From: Agathobacter sp.
GTDB taxonomy: Bacteria > Bacillota > Clostridia > Lachnospirales > Lachnospiraceae
DNA: 54,076 bases
Assembly (NCBI GenBank): GCA_022772675.1
Contig: JALEZW010000061.1
Span: 1-54,076, forward strand
Direction of reading: 5' to 3'
Position numbers and translations under genes: made by a program. The notes beneath the pieces were generated by a model. The model saw only the letters and a program-made list of their open reading frames with translations. It made no database searches and had not been told where the DNA came from. This document shows positions 1 through 8,309 of this stretch, in pieces; position 1 is the first letter of the stretch, and every line of letters begins with the position of its first letter.

Positions 1-140
1 GAGGGACGCTTGTTGAGGTGGAGTGTCATACACACCGTATCAAGTGCCCTGTCCATGGCGTCCTTGTCGCTGATGTTCCATGGGCATATCCGGGCAGCGG
101 CTTTACAAAAGACTTTGATCTCACGGTCGGCTGGCTTGCG
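1..140 (-). pseudogene. Truncated ORF of mobile-element type, cut at the left edge
   Basis: The minus strand of the first 140 bases reads as an uninterrupted, GC-rich coding stretch of about 47 codons, containing REIKVFCKAAARICPW and later DTVCMTLHLN. The frame meets a TAA as soon as it enters the AT-rich LytTR sequence near position 140, so this end is a junction and not a gene start. Codon use differs sharply from the AT-rich agr-like sequence beside it. It resembles fragments of proteins from Firmicutes integrative elements, but I cannot name the family. Open frame and composition change are seen; mobile origin is inferred. Confidence 0.4.
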
Positions 141-477
141 AAACTCTTATCTATATAGAAACAAACAAGACATCATCTGTATTCCATACAAAGATATTCT
201 TTCTTTTTCCAGCAGTCTGCATTATATAGATATACTGACTGTTTCAGATCACTTTTGCCAATATGCAACTTTAAATAATATCATAGAATATTTACCACAG
301 GAATTTATACGTATCCACAAATCATGTATTGTAAATATGGCACATATCTATAAAGTGTCAGGTTCTACCATTGTGTTATCAAATCACATGACAACACAGA
401 TTGGACGTTCTTATATGAAAAGTGTCATAGCCTCATTTACAGCGTATTCCACAAGATTTGATAGACCGGGGGATTAA
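139..477 (+). pseudogene. 5'-truncated LytTR (AgrA-like) response regulator
   Basis: From about codon 47 of the open frame (YRNKQDIICIPYKDILSF onward) the product is a LytTR DNA-binding domain: the strand pattern, the FIRIHKSCIVN stretch and the IGRSY near the C-terminus fit AgrA/ComE-type regulators. The N-terminal receiver domain with its phospho-acceptor Asp is missing; the upstream codons come from unrelated sequence read on the opposite strand of a mobile-type ORF. It ends three bases before agrB, the gene order of an agr-type quorum locus. It is probably non-functional, or at most a free DNA-binding domain if a TTG start at 10 were used. Confidence 0.7.
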
Positions 478-479
478 AA

Positions 480-1046
480 ATGATAACTACACTTTCAAAG
501 AAAATCACATATTTTCTAATTTCTGCTTCAAATACGGAAGCAGAATCCGATCAGATTGAAGTATACATATATGGATTAGAATGTTTTTTGAATACCGGTT
601 TTACTATTCTTATACTGTTTGTCTGGGGATTACTTACAAATACTGTCCTGGAAACCTGCTGTTGGATTACTGCTTTTTCTGTTTTGCGCCATCATTCTGG
701 CGGGCTGCATGCACCTACGCAATTATCTTGTATTGTAAGTAGTTGTCTTCTAGGTATTTCTAATTTGTTGGTTATAGAATTTATTCCTTATCACACAATC
801 AGTGCATGGTTCATGTTTCTTTTATGTATTGTGTTATGTATCCTGTATGCTCCAACAGATACTTCCAAATATGAGCTTACTTACTCTATGCGAAAGAAGG
901 AAAAATTTTATTCCGTGTCCATTTTGATGATAGAGTTCGTTGCTGCTCTTATACTAAAAAATGAAATCAGTATTTCGATACTTTATTCCGACGTCTGTGT
1001 TTGTATATTGCTTCTAATTAAAAAAATCCACAAGGTAAAATCTTAA
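480..1046 (+). CDS. agrB: AgrB-family accessory gene regulator (peptide-processing membrane protease)
   Basis: A 188-residue, strongly hydrophobic protein of the AgrB family, the membrane cysteine endopeptidase that cuts and cyclises the AgrD pro-peptide to form a thiolactone signal. The active-site segment is plain: RHHSGGLHAPTQLSC, with His77 and Cys84, the same numbering and spacing as the catalytic pair of Staphylococcus aureus AgrB. Five to six membrane segments are readable. It starts three bases after the truncated LytTR gene and is followed at once by a terminator hairpin. No AgrD-like short ORF and no AgrC histidine kinase is visible on either side, so this is an orphan AgrB in a decayed locus. 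Confidence 0.88.
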   Translation: MITTLSKKITYFLISASNTEAESDQIEVYIYGLECFLNTGFTILILFVWGLLTNTVLETCCWITAFSVLRHHSGGLHAPTQLSCIVSSCLLGISNLLVIEFIPYHTISAWFMFLLCIVLCILYAPTDTSKYELTYSMRKKEKFYSVSILMIEFVAALILKNEISISILYSDVCVCILLLIKKIHKVKS

Positions 1047-1075
1047 CTAAAAAAAATTAATTCCTTTCAAACACA

Positions 1076-1102
1076 AATTCTGCCCCAGTTTGGGGCAGAA
1101 TT
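1076..1102. terminator. Perfect hairpin terminator after agrB
   Basis: ATTCTGCCCCA and TGGGGCAGAAT form an 11-bp perfect stem with a very short loop, about 30 bases after the agrB stop. T-rich flanks are short, so it may act in both directions between agrB and the minus-strand remnant. Confidence 0.75.
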
Positions 1103-1109
1103 AACAAAA

Positions 1110-1147
1110 GAGGCGACAAATCGTTACTGTTACCAATCTGCCGCCTC
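1110..1147 (-). terminator. Terminator of the minus-strand nuclease-like remnant
   Basis: Read on the minus strand, GAGGCGGCAGAT pairs with ATTTGTCGCCTC (two G-U pairs) and is followed by TTTTGTT. It lies 30 bases after the stop of the remnant at 1177-1305, so the remnant kept its own terminator. Confidence 0.65.
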
Positions 1148-1176
1148 AGCTTTTTATGATTAACACATCCTGATGC

Positions 1177-1305
1177 TTACGCCATTGCCATCTCTTTCTT
1201 TTTGATTATTGTTTCAACCTCTTCCACACTTACTCCAACAGCATCTGCTATCTGATCTGATGTATAGCCTATTTTATGCATATTCATCACAACCTTAGCA
1301 ATTCC
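1177..1305 (-). pseudogene. C-terminal remnant of a transposase/Rpn-nuclease-like protein
   Basis: The minus strand encodes about 42 residues ending at a TAA: IAKVVMNMHKIGYTSDQIAD, then AVGVSVEEVETIIKKK. This is the short helical tail (an HTH-like 'GYTSDQIADAVGVSVEEVE') common at the end of Rpn-type PD-(D/E)XK recombination-promoting nucleases and related transposase-like proteins. The frame is closed by a TAG exactly where the 51-bp direct repeat begins, so the rest of the gene was removed at the repeat boundary. The family assignment is a judgement from the tail alone. Confidence 0.5.
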
Positions 1306-1307
1306 CT

Positions 1308-1358
1308 AAATCCCCTAAAAAACATCTCACATACCAGCAAATTCCGATTTACTTCTGA
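1308..1358. repeat. 51-bp direct repeat, copy A
   Basis: Identical to 3525-3575 except for one base (A at 1340, G at 3557). The core TCCCCTAAAAAACATCTCAC is followed by the 3' end of the HTH gene. The HTH stop codon lies inside this copy; in copy B the same bases encode the last residues of BlaR1 in another frame. The two copies bracket about 2.2 kb holding the HTH gene and the ATPase. Confidence 0.95.
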
Positions 1359-1951
1359 CCTGGAAATGCCATCATACCCAGCATGAAGAATAAAATCACC
1401 ATCACTACCAATATTGCAACAAATATCAGGGATGCAATCGCAATTTGTCTGCAAGACTTTCCCATACATTTTCTAATAATTGCTAAAACTGCCAAAGCAA
1501 AAATAGCCAAGCCACATACTATCGGCAACACAACACCAACACTTGTAAATATTATGTTCTGCAGAGACCATCCTATATGATCGACCAGCAGTATAAATAC
1601 CGAAAGTAACGCCACAGAACCTATGGCTATAGCGATTAATTTTCTTTCCTGCTTTCGCTCCAATATTCTCTGTCTATCAGCTTCTCTTAACGTATCTGTT
1701 ATAATATTGGCCGCATCCTTACAGTGTATATTGTCAGTTTCAATTTTTTCTGATCTCATTAGTTCCAGAATACTTATTTCCAAAGCATCAGACAATGGTT
1801 CCAATGTGTTTATATCCGGGAATCCTAAACCTCTTTCCCAACGGCTTACTGCTTTGTCTGTTACCTGTATTTTTGCTGCAAGTTCAGCTTGAGTCATATT
1901 TTTCTCCTTTCGAACTGATGCAACAAATGAACCAAATTTAATCGCGTCCAT
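1349..1951 (-). CDS. HTH (Xre/Cro-type) transcriptional regulator with membrane tail
   Basis: 200 residues. Residues 6-60 form a Cro/C1-type helix-turn-helix (MTQAELAAKIQVTDKAVSRW, then ERGLGFPDINTLEPLSDAL). A charged linker leads to three hydrophobic segments at about 107-125, 133-160 and 171-193. Such membrane-anchored Xre regulators are frequent in Clostridia; their targets are usually unknown. The start is fixed by AGGAGGTG six bases upstream. The stop falls inside the 51-bp direct repeat, so the last few residues may have been reshaped by the duplication. It is transcribed away from the ATPase gene at 2121-3374, with 170 bases between them. Confidence 0.85.
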   Translation of the reverse strand: MDAIKFGSFVASVRKEKNMTQAELAAKIQVTDKAVSRWERGLGFPDINTLEPLSDALEISILELMRSEKIETDNIHCKDAANIITDTLREADRQRILERKQERKLIAIAIGSVALLSVFILLVDHIGWSLQNIIFTSVGVVLPIVCGLAIFALAVLAIIRKCMGKSCRQIAIASLIFVAILVVMVILFFMLGMMAFPGQK

Positions 1952-2120
1952 TCAATCACCTCCTGCACCCAATATACTTCTCAAAGTCCACACTTGCAAC
2001 CGATGTATTGTTTACCTCATAATATACCACTCTACGAATCATTTACCTCCGTATTATCACTGATTCATATTCCTCTTAATACTTAATTCTGAAATAACAT
2101 TTACCTATTTATTTTTTATA

Positions 2121-3374
2121 CTAAAACTCCAAACTATCTGCATTGAGCAGAAAATATTTCATGCCCATGATCACGAATCCTTCCTCATTTCTCCAAGGCT
2201 TTTTCGTTCCATTCACAATAACAATCTTCTTAAATGAATCCGGAATATTTCGGAATGAATTAAGTTCCTGCGTCTGCTTTTCCTCAGAGGTCATATCATA
2301 AGCCACCTGAATGTAATATCTCTGGCTGCCCTGGTTCACTACAAAATCAACCTCTAACTGCTTATGAACCCTCTTTCCTTCACTATTCTTTGCAAATACA
2401 TCCACAATACCAACATCCACATTGTAACCACGCACAAGCAGCTCATTATAAACAATGTTCTCCATAATATGAGTCGGCTCCTGCTGTCTGAAATTCAGTC
2501 TGGCATTTCTAAGTCCAACATCCGAAAAATAGTATTTCAGATTTGCTCCTACATATTTTCTACCCTTAATATCATACCGGTTCGCCTTAGAAATCAAAAA
2601 TGCCTCTGCCAAATAATCTATATGGTTAGATATGGTTTTATTGCTGTAATTGATTCCTCGTTCACTTTTAAAGGTATTTGATATTTTGGTTGGATTAGTA
2701 GGGGTTCCTATGGCAGAAGCAAGAATGTCCACCAAAGTTCCAATCTCATCAACATTTTGAATTCTGTTTCGCTCTACCACATCCCTGATATAAACATTGG
2801 TAAATATATTTTTAAGATACTCAGCCTTTTGTTGTTCCATAGAGAATTGTGCCACCTGTGGTAAACCACCGTATATCATATATTCCTCCCAAGCATCATC
2901 ATAATCTCCATCAAAAGCCGCATAGAATTCTGCAAAGGACAACGGATAAATTCTGATTTCATCTCCTCTGCCCCTAAATTCAGTTACAATATCGCTAGAT
3001 AAAAATTTAGAATTACTGCCGGTTACATACACATCAATGTTGCTGATACGAAGCAAGCTGTTCAGCACTTCCTCAAATCGTGGCATAAACTGTACTTCAT
3101 CCAAGAGCAGATAATACTTCTGTTCATCTTTCATTACCTCTTTAATATGCTGATAACACTTCTTTGGATCTCTCAGTTCCTCATTTTCAATGCCATCCAA
3201 TGCAATCTCAATAATGTGTTCACTATCCACACCAGTCTCCAATAAATATTTCTTAAACAACACGAATAACAGGAATGACTTTCCACATCTCCTGATTCCA
3301 GTAATAATCTTAATCATTCCATTATCTTTTCGTATCTTTAACTGTTCAAGGTATGAATCTCTCCTAATTTCCAT
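2121..3374 (-). CDS. ATP-binding protein with DUF4143 domain (AAA_14 type)
   Basis: 417 residues from the ATG at 3374, chosen over an upstream start because AAGGAG lies seven bases before it. Walker A is GIRRCGKS (about residues 26-33) and Walker B is YYLLLDEVQ. The C-terminal half has the DUF4143 pattern, ending in a nuclease-like fold region (LEVDFVV, then YYIQVAYDM). These P-loop proteins are widespread in anaerobes and often linked to mobile or toxin-antitoxin-like loci; the biochemical role is not known. It lies between the two copies of the 51-bp repeat, so it could be lost or moved as a unit with the HTH gene. Confidence 0.85.
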   Translation of the reverse strand: MEIRRDSYLEQLKIRKDNGMIKIITGIRRCGKSFLLFVLFKKYLLETGVDSEHIIEIALDGIENEELRDPKKCYQHIKEVMKDEQKYYLLLDEVQFMPRFEEVLNSLLRISNIDVYVTGSNSKFLSSDIVTEFRGRGDEIRIYPLSFAEFYAAFDGDYDDAWEEYMIYGGLPQVAQFSMEQQKAEYLKNIFTNVYIRDVVERNRIQNVDEIGTLVDILASAIGTPTNPTKISNTFKSERGINYSNKTISNHIDYLAEAFLISKANRYDIKGRKYVGANLKYYFSDVGLRNARLNFRQQEPTHIMENIVYNELLVRGYNVDVGIVDVFAKNSEGKRVHKQLEVDFVVNQGSQRYYIQVAYDMTSEEKQTQELNSFRNIPDSFKKIVIVNGTKKPWRNEEGFVIMGMKYFLLNADSLEF

Positions 3375-3524
3375 AGTGTCACTCCTTGTTTTTGTGTATT
3401 GCACGAATTTTTGTAATGATATTTTACCACTACATTATTTTTACTTCAATAGTCATTACTATTTTTGTGCATTTGCACTTTCTTATGTAATGAGCAGCTG
3501 ATACTATGGAGCCCTGTGACTTTA

Positions 3525-3575
3525 AAATCCCCTAAAAAACATCTCACATACCAGCAGATTCCGATTTACTTCTGA
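3525..3575. repeat. 51-bp direct repeat, copy B
   Basis: Second copy of the repeat at 1308-1358, 2217 bases away, one mismatch. It covers the last ten codons and stop of the BlaR1 gene plus 19 bases beyond. Confidence 0.95.
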
Positions 3576-5775
3576 ATTCCCTGATAGTCTTCAATTCCAT
3601 ATACCCCGTGTCGTAACCACAGTCAAGGATGCATTCCCGCCATAGAGGTGCATCATCATATGCATAAACATAGGTAAATAAAAACTTTCCATCCGATGTC
3701 TGTTCTAAAACAGGCTGGCCATCTGGTGCTCCTGAATAAAACCAGGGAACATATGCAAAGTTCCAGTTATCCTCTCCATCTATTTTATCATTCAGAAGTA
3801 AACCAAAAGCGCCATATTCTGCACTCATAATGCCATATACTTCATATTCACCAGTCTCATCGTTTGCCATTTTTATTAATACTTCTGCATCCTCCGTAAA
3901 TTCCACAGTATTATTCCAGGAATACGCATTTTCCAAACCGACTCTGCTAACAACTTCTGATAAGACATTATGGTAAATCGAATTTGTTTCTTTAAATATT
4001 GTATGGTATGACGACTGGATATCCATTGCATATCCCAGTTCCCCAATTGTTGTATCATTTACCAGACAATAAAAGCGGATATCACTATCTTTTTCATATG
4101 GAGCACGCTTTCCATCAAAACCCGCTTGATCTGTATACTTATCCCTGTATAAGTCATAGCCATCCAAATTGTACGGTTCCCTCCACATTTGATTATCCGC
4201 CACAGAATAAACATACATCATATTGCTGGATGCTGTACTTAATAAAACCTTTGAGCCGTCTTCTGTTGCAACTATTTCACATGCATTATCACCTTGCGTA
4301 TCATTGCACCCTATAGGAGCCAAATCAACACTTCGAGTGATTTGGTTCTTTGTCACATCATATACAAACAATCCATAGTAACCGCCAAAGATGAACATAT
4401 TTTCATCTGCATAATACATAGTGCTCCCATCTGCTCCGGTAGAAGATGATAAATCAATAGTCGGTGCACTTACCTCTATCATATCTTGCAAAGGCTCATT
4501 TTCCGCAGTAGTCTCCTTATTTGCTGCAATTCGAACCTCCACATTTTTCACACTCACATGAACTGTTTTTTCTCCTGATGTATCATTACTTGCATAAATA
4601 CCTACTCGATACCATGCTCCTCTTTCAACTTGCATTTTTGCAGACATACCCGGAGTTACATACACAGGTTCATCATATGCACCTTCTTCCTTTCCCTCAA
4701 CACCTTTCAGCTGAATCTCGGTATCTCCGATATCACGGCCTACTGAGAAGGAAATATTTTTCTTTAAAGACGATATCTCCTCGTCTGAGAAAACAAGTTG
4801 ATTCTCACACCCTGCCGGAATATGGAATGTTATTTCATATGTCTTTTTTTTCGGGCTTGTTAAAAATAACACAGAAGTCACGATCATAGAAACAATAGCT
4901 ACTGCAATAATCCAAAATGCAGGTTTTTTATAATTCAAAATAGATCTTATTCTTTCTTTAACCCCTACTTCGCCAAAAGCAAGCGGACACGCCAATATTT
5001 GTTTTTGAGATTCGCTAAAGGAAAGGAGAACTTGAGAATAAATCTTCTTCTGAGTTACATCCATATTTTTGATCACTTTTTCATCACAAGCCAGTTCTAT
5101 ATCCCTACACAAAAGAATATATGCTAACCAGCAAAGCGGATTAAACCAGTATACTGTAAGTAAACAAAAACCAAAAGGCTTCCAAAAATGATCCAAACGC
5201 TTTAAGTGTGCCTGCTCGTGCGCTATTACACTTTCCTTTTGTTCTTCACTAATTCCGGAAGGTAAATATATACGTGGCTTGATTATTCCAAAAATAAAAG
5301 GAGAATCTATCCGGTCACAAATATATATGTTTTCCGTTGTACGTATAGACAGTTTCACTCTTCTCCATATTTTCAAGCAGCTTCCCAAAGCATATACTGC
5401 CAGGATAACAATGCCAACCGACCAAATTATGGAAAGAAAATAGATTGGATTTGTGTTCTTCTTTTCTACTGCAACTCCTTCATTATCATGTGTTTCCACA
5501 TATTTATTTACAGAACGATCCGTACCTGCTGCTTCAGATTGAATATTTGGCATTCCAACATAGTTATCCATGTTCACAACTTCTGCATCAGGAGACAGAC
5601 TAAATATGCTTTCAATAGAAAACGGACAAACAAGTCTAATTGCTACCAGCGCCCATAAGAGACATTTCATCCACTTTGGAGATTTATTAAGTATAAAGCG
5701 AAGCAACAAAACTACAACTATAAGGATTGATGCCTGAATACTTAAATTAAGCAATTTTATAAATACACCTTCCAT
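3544..5775 (-). CDS. BlaR1/MecR1-family M56 metallopeptidase sensor with non-PBP sensor domain
   Basis: 743 residues. The N-terminal half is a BlaR1-type membrane metalloprotease: four membrane segments, HEQAH zinc motif (H186, E187, H190) and the third ligand E227 in ELACDEK. A further membrane segment at about 287-305 leads to an outer domain of roughly 430 residues. That domain is not the penicillin-binding-protein-like sensor of classical BlaR1: I see no SxxK/KTG set, but instead repeated beta-rich blocks (MYYADENMFIFGGYYGLF, then ATEDGSKVLLST) suggestive of a propeller. It begins two bases after blaI, so the pair is one operon. By family logic a signal triggers cleavage of the BlaI-type repressor; the ligand is unknown. 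The last codons lie in the 51-bp repeat. Confidence 0.88.
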   Translation of the reverse strand: MEGVFIKLLNLSIQASILIVVVLLLRFILNKSPKWMKCLLWALVAIRLVCPFSIESIFSLSPDAEVVNMDNYVGMPNIQSEAAGTDRSVNKYVETHDNEGVAVEKKNTNPIYFLSIIWSVGIVILAVYALGSCLKIWRRVKLSIRTTENIYICDRIDSPFIFGIIKPRIYLPSGISEEQKESVIAHEQAHLKRLDHFWKPFGFCLLTVYWFNPLCWLAYILLCRDIELACDEKVIKNMDVTQKKIYSQVLLSFSESQKQILACPLAFGEVGVKERIRSILNYKKPAFWIIAVAIVSMIVTSVLFLTSPKKKTYEITFHIPAGCENQLVFSDEEISSLKKNISFSVGRDIGDTEIQLKGVEGKEEGAYDEPVYVTPGMSAKMQVERGAWYRVGIYASNDTSGEKTVHVSVKNVEVRIAANKETTAENEPLQDMIEVSAPTIDLSSSTGADGSTMYYADENMFIFGGYYGLFVYDVTKNQITRSVDLAPIGCNDTQGDNACEIVATEDGSKVLLSTASSNMMYVYSVADNQMWREPYNLDGYDLYRDKYTDQAGFDGKRAPYEKDSDIRFYCLVNDTTIGELGYAMDIQSSYHTIFKETNSIYHNVLSEVVSRVGLENAYSWNNTVEFTEDAEVLIKMANDETGEYEVYGIMSAEYGAFGLLLNDKIDGEDNWNFAYVPWFYSGAPDGQPVLEQTSDGKFLFTYVYAYDDAPLWRECILDCGYDTGYMELKTIREFRSKSESAGM

Positions 5776-5777
5776 AC

Positions 5778-6140
5778 CTACTCCTCCTCAAAGGAATCTA
5801 TCATCTGCCTGATTTCTGCTATTTCAGCTTTGCTTAATTTTTTTCGTGTTGTGAAAGCTGCCAGAAAAGCCGGCAAGGAACCCTCAAATGTATCTTCCAC
5901 AAATTTCTCACTTTGAGCGGCACCAAACTCAGCTTTTGTCATAACTGATGATACGATTCCATTTTCATTCTTAAAGATTCCACGTTGACATAATCGCTTA
6001 AGCATTGTATACGTAGTTGATTTTTTCCACTCCAACTCTTTTTCACATATCTTAACAAGTTCACCGGATGGAATAGGTTCATAGTTCCATATAATATCTG
6101 CAAACTGTGATTCAACATTTCCAAGTTTCAATTCTTCCAT
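5778..6140 (-). CDS. BlaI/MecI/CopY-family repressor
   Basis: 120 residues with the winged-helix of BlaI/MecI (EYEPIP-like start, LVKICEKELEWKKSTTYTML, then KRLCQRGIF) and the helical dimerisation tail that holds the protease site in this family. It represses its own operon until the partner BlaR1 peptidase cleaves it. The start has AAGGAGG at good spacing. Two matching palindromes lie just upstream over the promoter. The stop is two bases before the blaR1 start. No beta-lactamase is next to it, so the regulon beyond the operon itself is open. Confidence 0.9.
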   Translation of the reverse strand: MEELKLGNVESQFADIIWNYEPIPSGELVKICEKELEWKKSTTYTMLKRLCQRGIFKNENGIVSSVMTKAEFGAAQSEKFVEDTFEGSLPAFLAAFTTRKKLSKAEIAEIRQMIDSFEEE

Positions 6141-6153
6141 AGTATCCTCCTTT

Positions 6154-6204
6154 GGTCTAACAGTATTAGACCTTCTACTAAAATAAGTCTAATATTGTTA
6201 GACC
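6154..6204 (-). promoter_or_regulatory. Twin BlaI-type operators
   Basis: Two palindromes share the half-site GTCTAA: GGTCTAACAGTATTAGACC (6154-6172) and GTCTAATATTGTTAGAC (6187-6203). Their centres are 32 bases apart, about three helical turns, so two dimers would sit on the same face. The upstream one covers the -10 box and spacer of the promoter. Confidence 0.85.
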
Positions 6205-6214
6205 ATTTTGTCAA
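6186..6214 (-). promoter_or_regulatory. Sigma-A promoter of blaI-blaR1
   Basis: On the minus strand TTGACA (6209-6214), a 17-base spacer and TAGACT (6186-6191). The -10 box and spacer are inside the upstream operator. Confidence 0.75.
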
Positions 6215-6247
6215 GCATAATTTCATCTAATAGTTGAAAAACGGGCA

Positions 6248-6280
6248 ATAAAAAACACCCTGGCAATCAGCCAGGATGTT
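6248..6280 (-). terminator. Terminator of the sigma/anti-sigma operon
   Basis: Minus strand: AACATCCTGGC, loop, GCCAGGGTGTT followed by TTTTATTG. It sits about 160 bases past the anti-sigma stop. The stretch between (6281-6436) has one 21-codon open frame with a hydrophobic start but no good RBS. Confidence 0.85.
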
Positions 6281-6436
6281 CTTGAAACTGAGTTCACAGT
6301 CCATATAAAAATTTATATCCTTACAAATTGATAGTTGCTGTACTACGGACCTATTCCTGTTCTCTTATCCGGTAGTTCTTCCCCCAAAAGTATCCAATAG
6401 TACATATTGCAATCATGAAAATAATGGAGATTCCGA

Positions 6437-7687
6437 TTAATCTACTGTTCCTCCCGTCTCATCCTCCATCTCACTTTCCGGTACCAGACTCTCATAAGCC
6501 TGAAGTGTCACGGTTCCGTCTTCCTGTTTCTTAGCTACGACAATCTCTTGATAACACATCCCCTCTTCACTGCTGCTATAATACGACTGCTGCACTGCCA
6601 CACCATCCAGGAAATCCCGGTCATAGAAATAAAAGGTTCCGCTACTCTGCGAACCGTCATCCCGGTCTATCCGGAAATCCAGCGTATACATTCCCTCGTC
6701 CGGGTTGTTCATCACGGTCTTCTCGATCACGCACTCCGACTCGGCCACCTCTTTCTTCCACTCACCGCCGGATACATATTCCACATACTCCGGTGTAAGT
6801 TCAACATCATCTAACGTCTGCTGTCCGTTGGCAGCGGTGGAATCCCCATCTGAGTCCGCCTCCGGGAACATCAGTGTAAAATCTTTCAGGTATTCCTCCA
6901 CCTTCTGCGGGTTTGCTTTTGACGCATCTAACGGCAGATCAAACAGCAGATTCATTCCTTCATAATCTGTGTTCGGTGTAATCGCACCGGTTTTCCCATC
7001 GTAATTATATGCATCTTTGTCGTAAAATGTGCTGTCCATCACGCACAAATGCAGTTTATGATCCGCAAATATCTCCACATTGTCACACTCCACGATACGA
7101 TACTCAACACCATTGATCACATCCCAGGTCACGGAGCCATCCATCGTCATTACATTAAAGTTGATTGGATTGTATCCCTCGATTAACGGTGATACAAAGA
7201 AATCCTGTGGCATCACCTGATCATCTGTTCCATCCGGCATGGGCGTCCCATCGGTCTTTTCGATTGCAACTACGGCATAGGTTTTCTCCTTCTCAATTTC
7301 CTCCGGCTTTGACCATCCCAGATTTGCACCGTTTACCACACCCAGCAATGTGACATTGTACTCGCCGTAAGTCTGCGTCTGGTTGATTTCGATGCCGTCT
7401 CCCTTGGAAAAGGCCTTTGCCATATTGTCCATATTAAATTCCTCTGCGACATCCCGGCTGCTCAAATAACGGCCTGCCGCTCCCACGCTTACTGTCACCG
7501 CCAGCACACATGCGGCAGCTGCTGCCGCTGCCATCCATTTCTTATTTCCATTCATTTCCCGTCTCTCCTTCCACTGACTGCAAACCTTCTGCTGTAATGC
7601 AGCATCCGGTTTTGCCTGTTGTGTCAGGGCCAGGCTCAGCATGCGATCCATTTGCCGGTCAGCTTTCTCATCTCTAACTGATTTCAT
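6437..7687 (-). CDS. Membrane anti-sigma-type protein (DUF4179-like)
   Basis: 416 residues: a cytosolic N-terminal stretch of about 50 residues able to bind a sigma factor, one alanine-rich membrane segment (51-70), and an outer beta-rich domain of about 340 residues. This is the layout of DUF4179-type proteins encoded after ECF sigma factors in Clostridia. The gene starts inside the last codons of the sigma gene (14-base overlap), so the two are translationally coupled. The outer domain presumably senses an envelope signal; which one is unknown. Confidence 0.8.
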   Translation of the reverse strand: MKSVRDEKADRQMDRMLSLALTQQAKPDAALQQKVCSQWKERREMNGNKKWMAAAAAAACVLAVTVSVGAAGRYLSSRDVAEEFNMDNMAKAFSKGDGIEINQTQTYGEYNVTLLGVVNGANLGWSKPEEIEKEKTYAVVAIEKTDGTPMPDGTDDQVMPQDFFVSPLIEGYNPINFNVMTMDGSVTWDVINGVEYRIVECDNVEIFADHKLHLCVMDSTFYDKDAYNYDGKTGAITPNTDYEGMNLLFDLPLDASKANPQKVEEYLKDFTLMFPEADSDGDSTAANGQQTLDDVELTPEYVEYVSGGEWKKEVAESECVIEKTVMNNPDEGMYTLDFRIDRDDGSQSSGTFYFYDRDFLDGVAVQQSYYSSSEEGMCYQEIVVAKKQEDGTVTLQAYESLVPESEMEDETGGTVD

Positions 7688-8207
7688 ATCCTTCTGCCTC
7701 CATACGGTCTCTAATCATACTTCTTGCCTTGTGAAGTCTGCTTTTGACGGTTCCCTTTGGAATATGTAACATCGACGCGATTTCCTCTATTTTCTGTTCT
7801 CTGGTATAGTACAGGTACACCACCAGCCGGTATTTTTCCGGCAGCTCTTCTGCCATTCGCCGAACCACCTTCTGAATTTCCGCCTCTGCAATCTCCTCCT
7901 CTAGAGACTGCGCGGTCTCCGCCGGATAGACCTCCTCCAGCTGTGCATCCAACGATGTTTCGGGGTGTATCCGGTTGTGCCTTGCAATCCTGCGCCTTAG
8001 GTTCTTCCACAATCCAATGGCAATGCCCAGCAGATAACTCTTTGGATTCTGTAAAATATCGATTTTTCCATGGCGTTCCATTGCAGCCAGCATGGTTTCC
8101 TGATACAGTTCCTCCGCCTCATCACGATTCCTCGTAAGCTGCAAGCAAAAGGCATAGATGTCCGGTCCTGTATTCATTACCAATTGTTCAAATTCCTCGC
8201 GTGTCAT
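7674..8207 (-). CDS. RNA polymerase sigma factor, ECF type
   Basis: 177 residues with sigma region 2 (DIYAFCLQLTRNRDEAEELY, then QETMLAAM) and region 4 (ELPEKYRLVVYLYY, then IEEIASMLHIPKGTVKSRLH). Region 3 is absent, as expected for ECF factors. GGAGGGAAC before the ATG fixes the start. It directs RNA polymerase to a small set of envelope-stress promoters, normally including its own. The 100-base leader contains AACC-type elements (TGAACCTCCAACC) that could be the -35 of an autoregulated promoter, but I cannot place the -10 with confidence. Confidence 0.93.
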   Translation of the reverse strand: MTREEFEQLVMNTGPDIYAFCLQLTRNRDEAEELYQETMLAAMERHGKIDILQNPKSYLLGIAIGLWKNLRRRIARHNRIHPETSLDAQLEEVYPAETAQSLEEEIAEAEIQKVVRRMAEELPEKYRLVVYLYYTREQKIEEIASMLHIPKGTVKSRLHKARSMIRDRMEAEGYEIS

Positions 8208-8309
8208 GTTCCCTCCAAGGGTTTCAAAAGCTTCCTCACTGCCCTACACCTTAATGTTGTCATGAGTCGGTTGGAGGTTCATAAAAATATGTTATTTTCC
8301 TTTTTATGC

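Noticed and set aside
6351-6416. 21-codon hydrophobic minus-strand frame (MIAICTIGYFWGKNYRIREQE) after the anti-sigma gene
   Set aside because: It reads like a small membrane peptide, but no RBS or upstream start codon fits; possibly the tail of a decayed gene. Not called.
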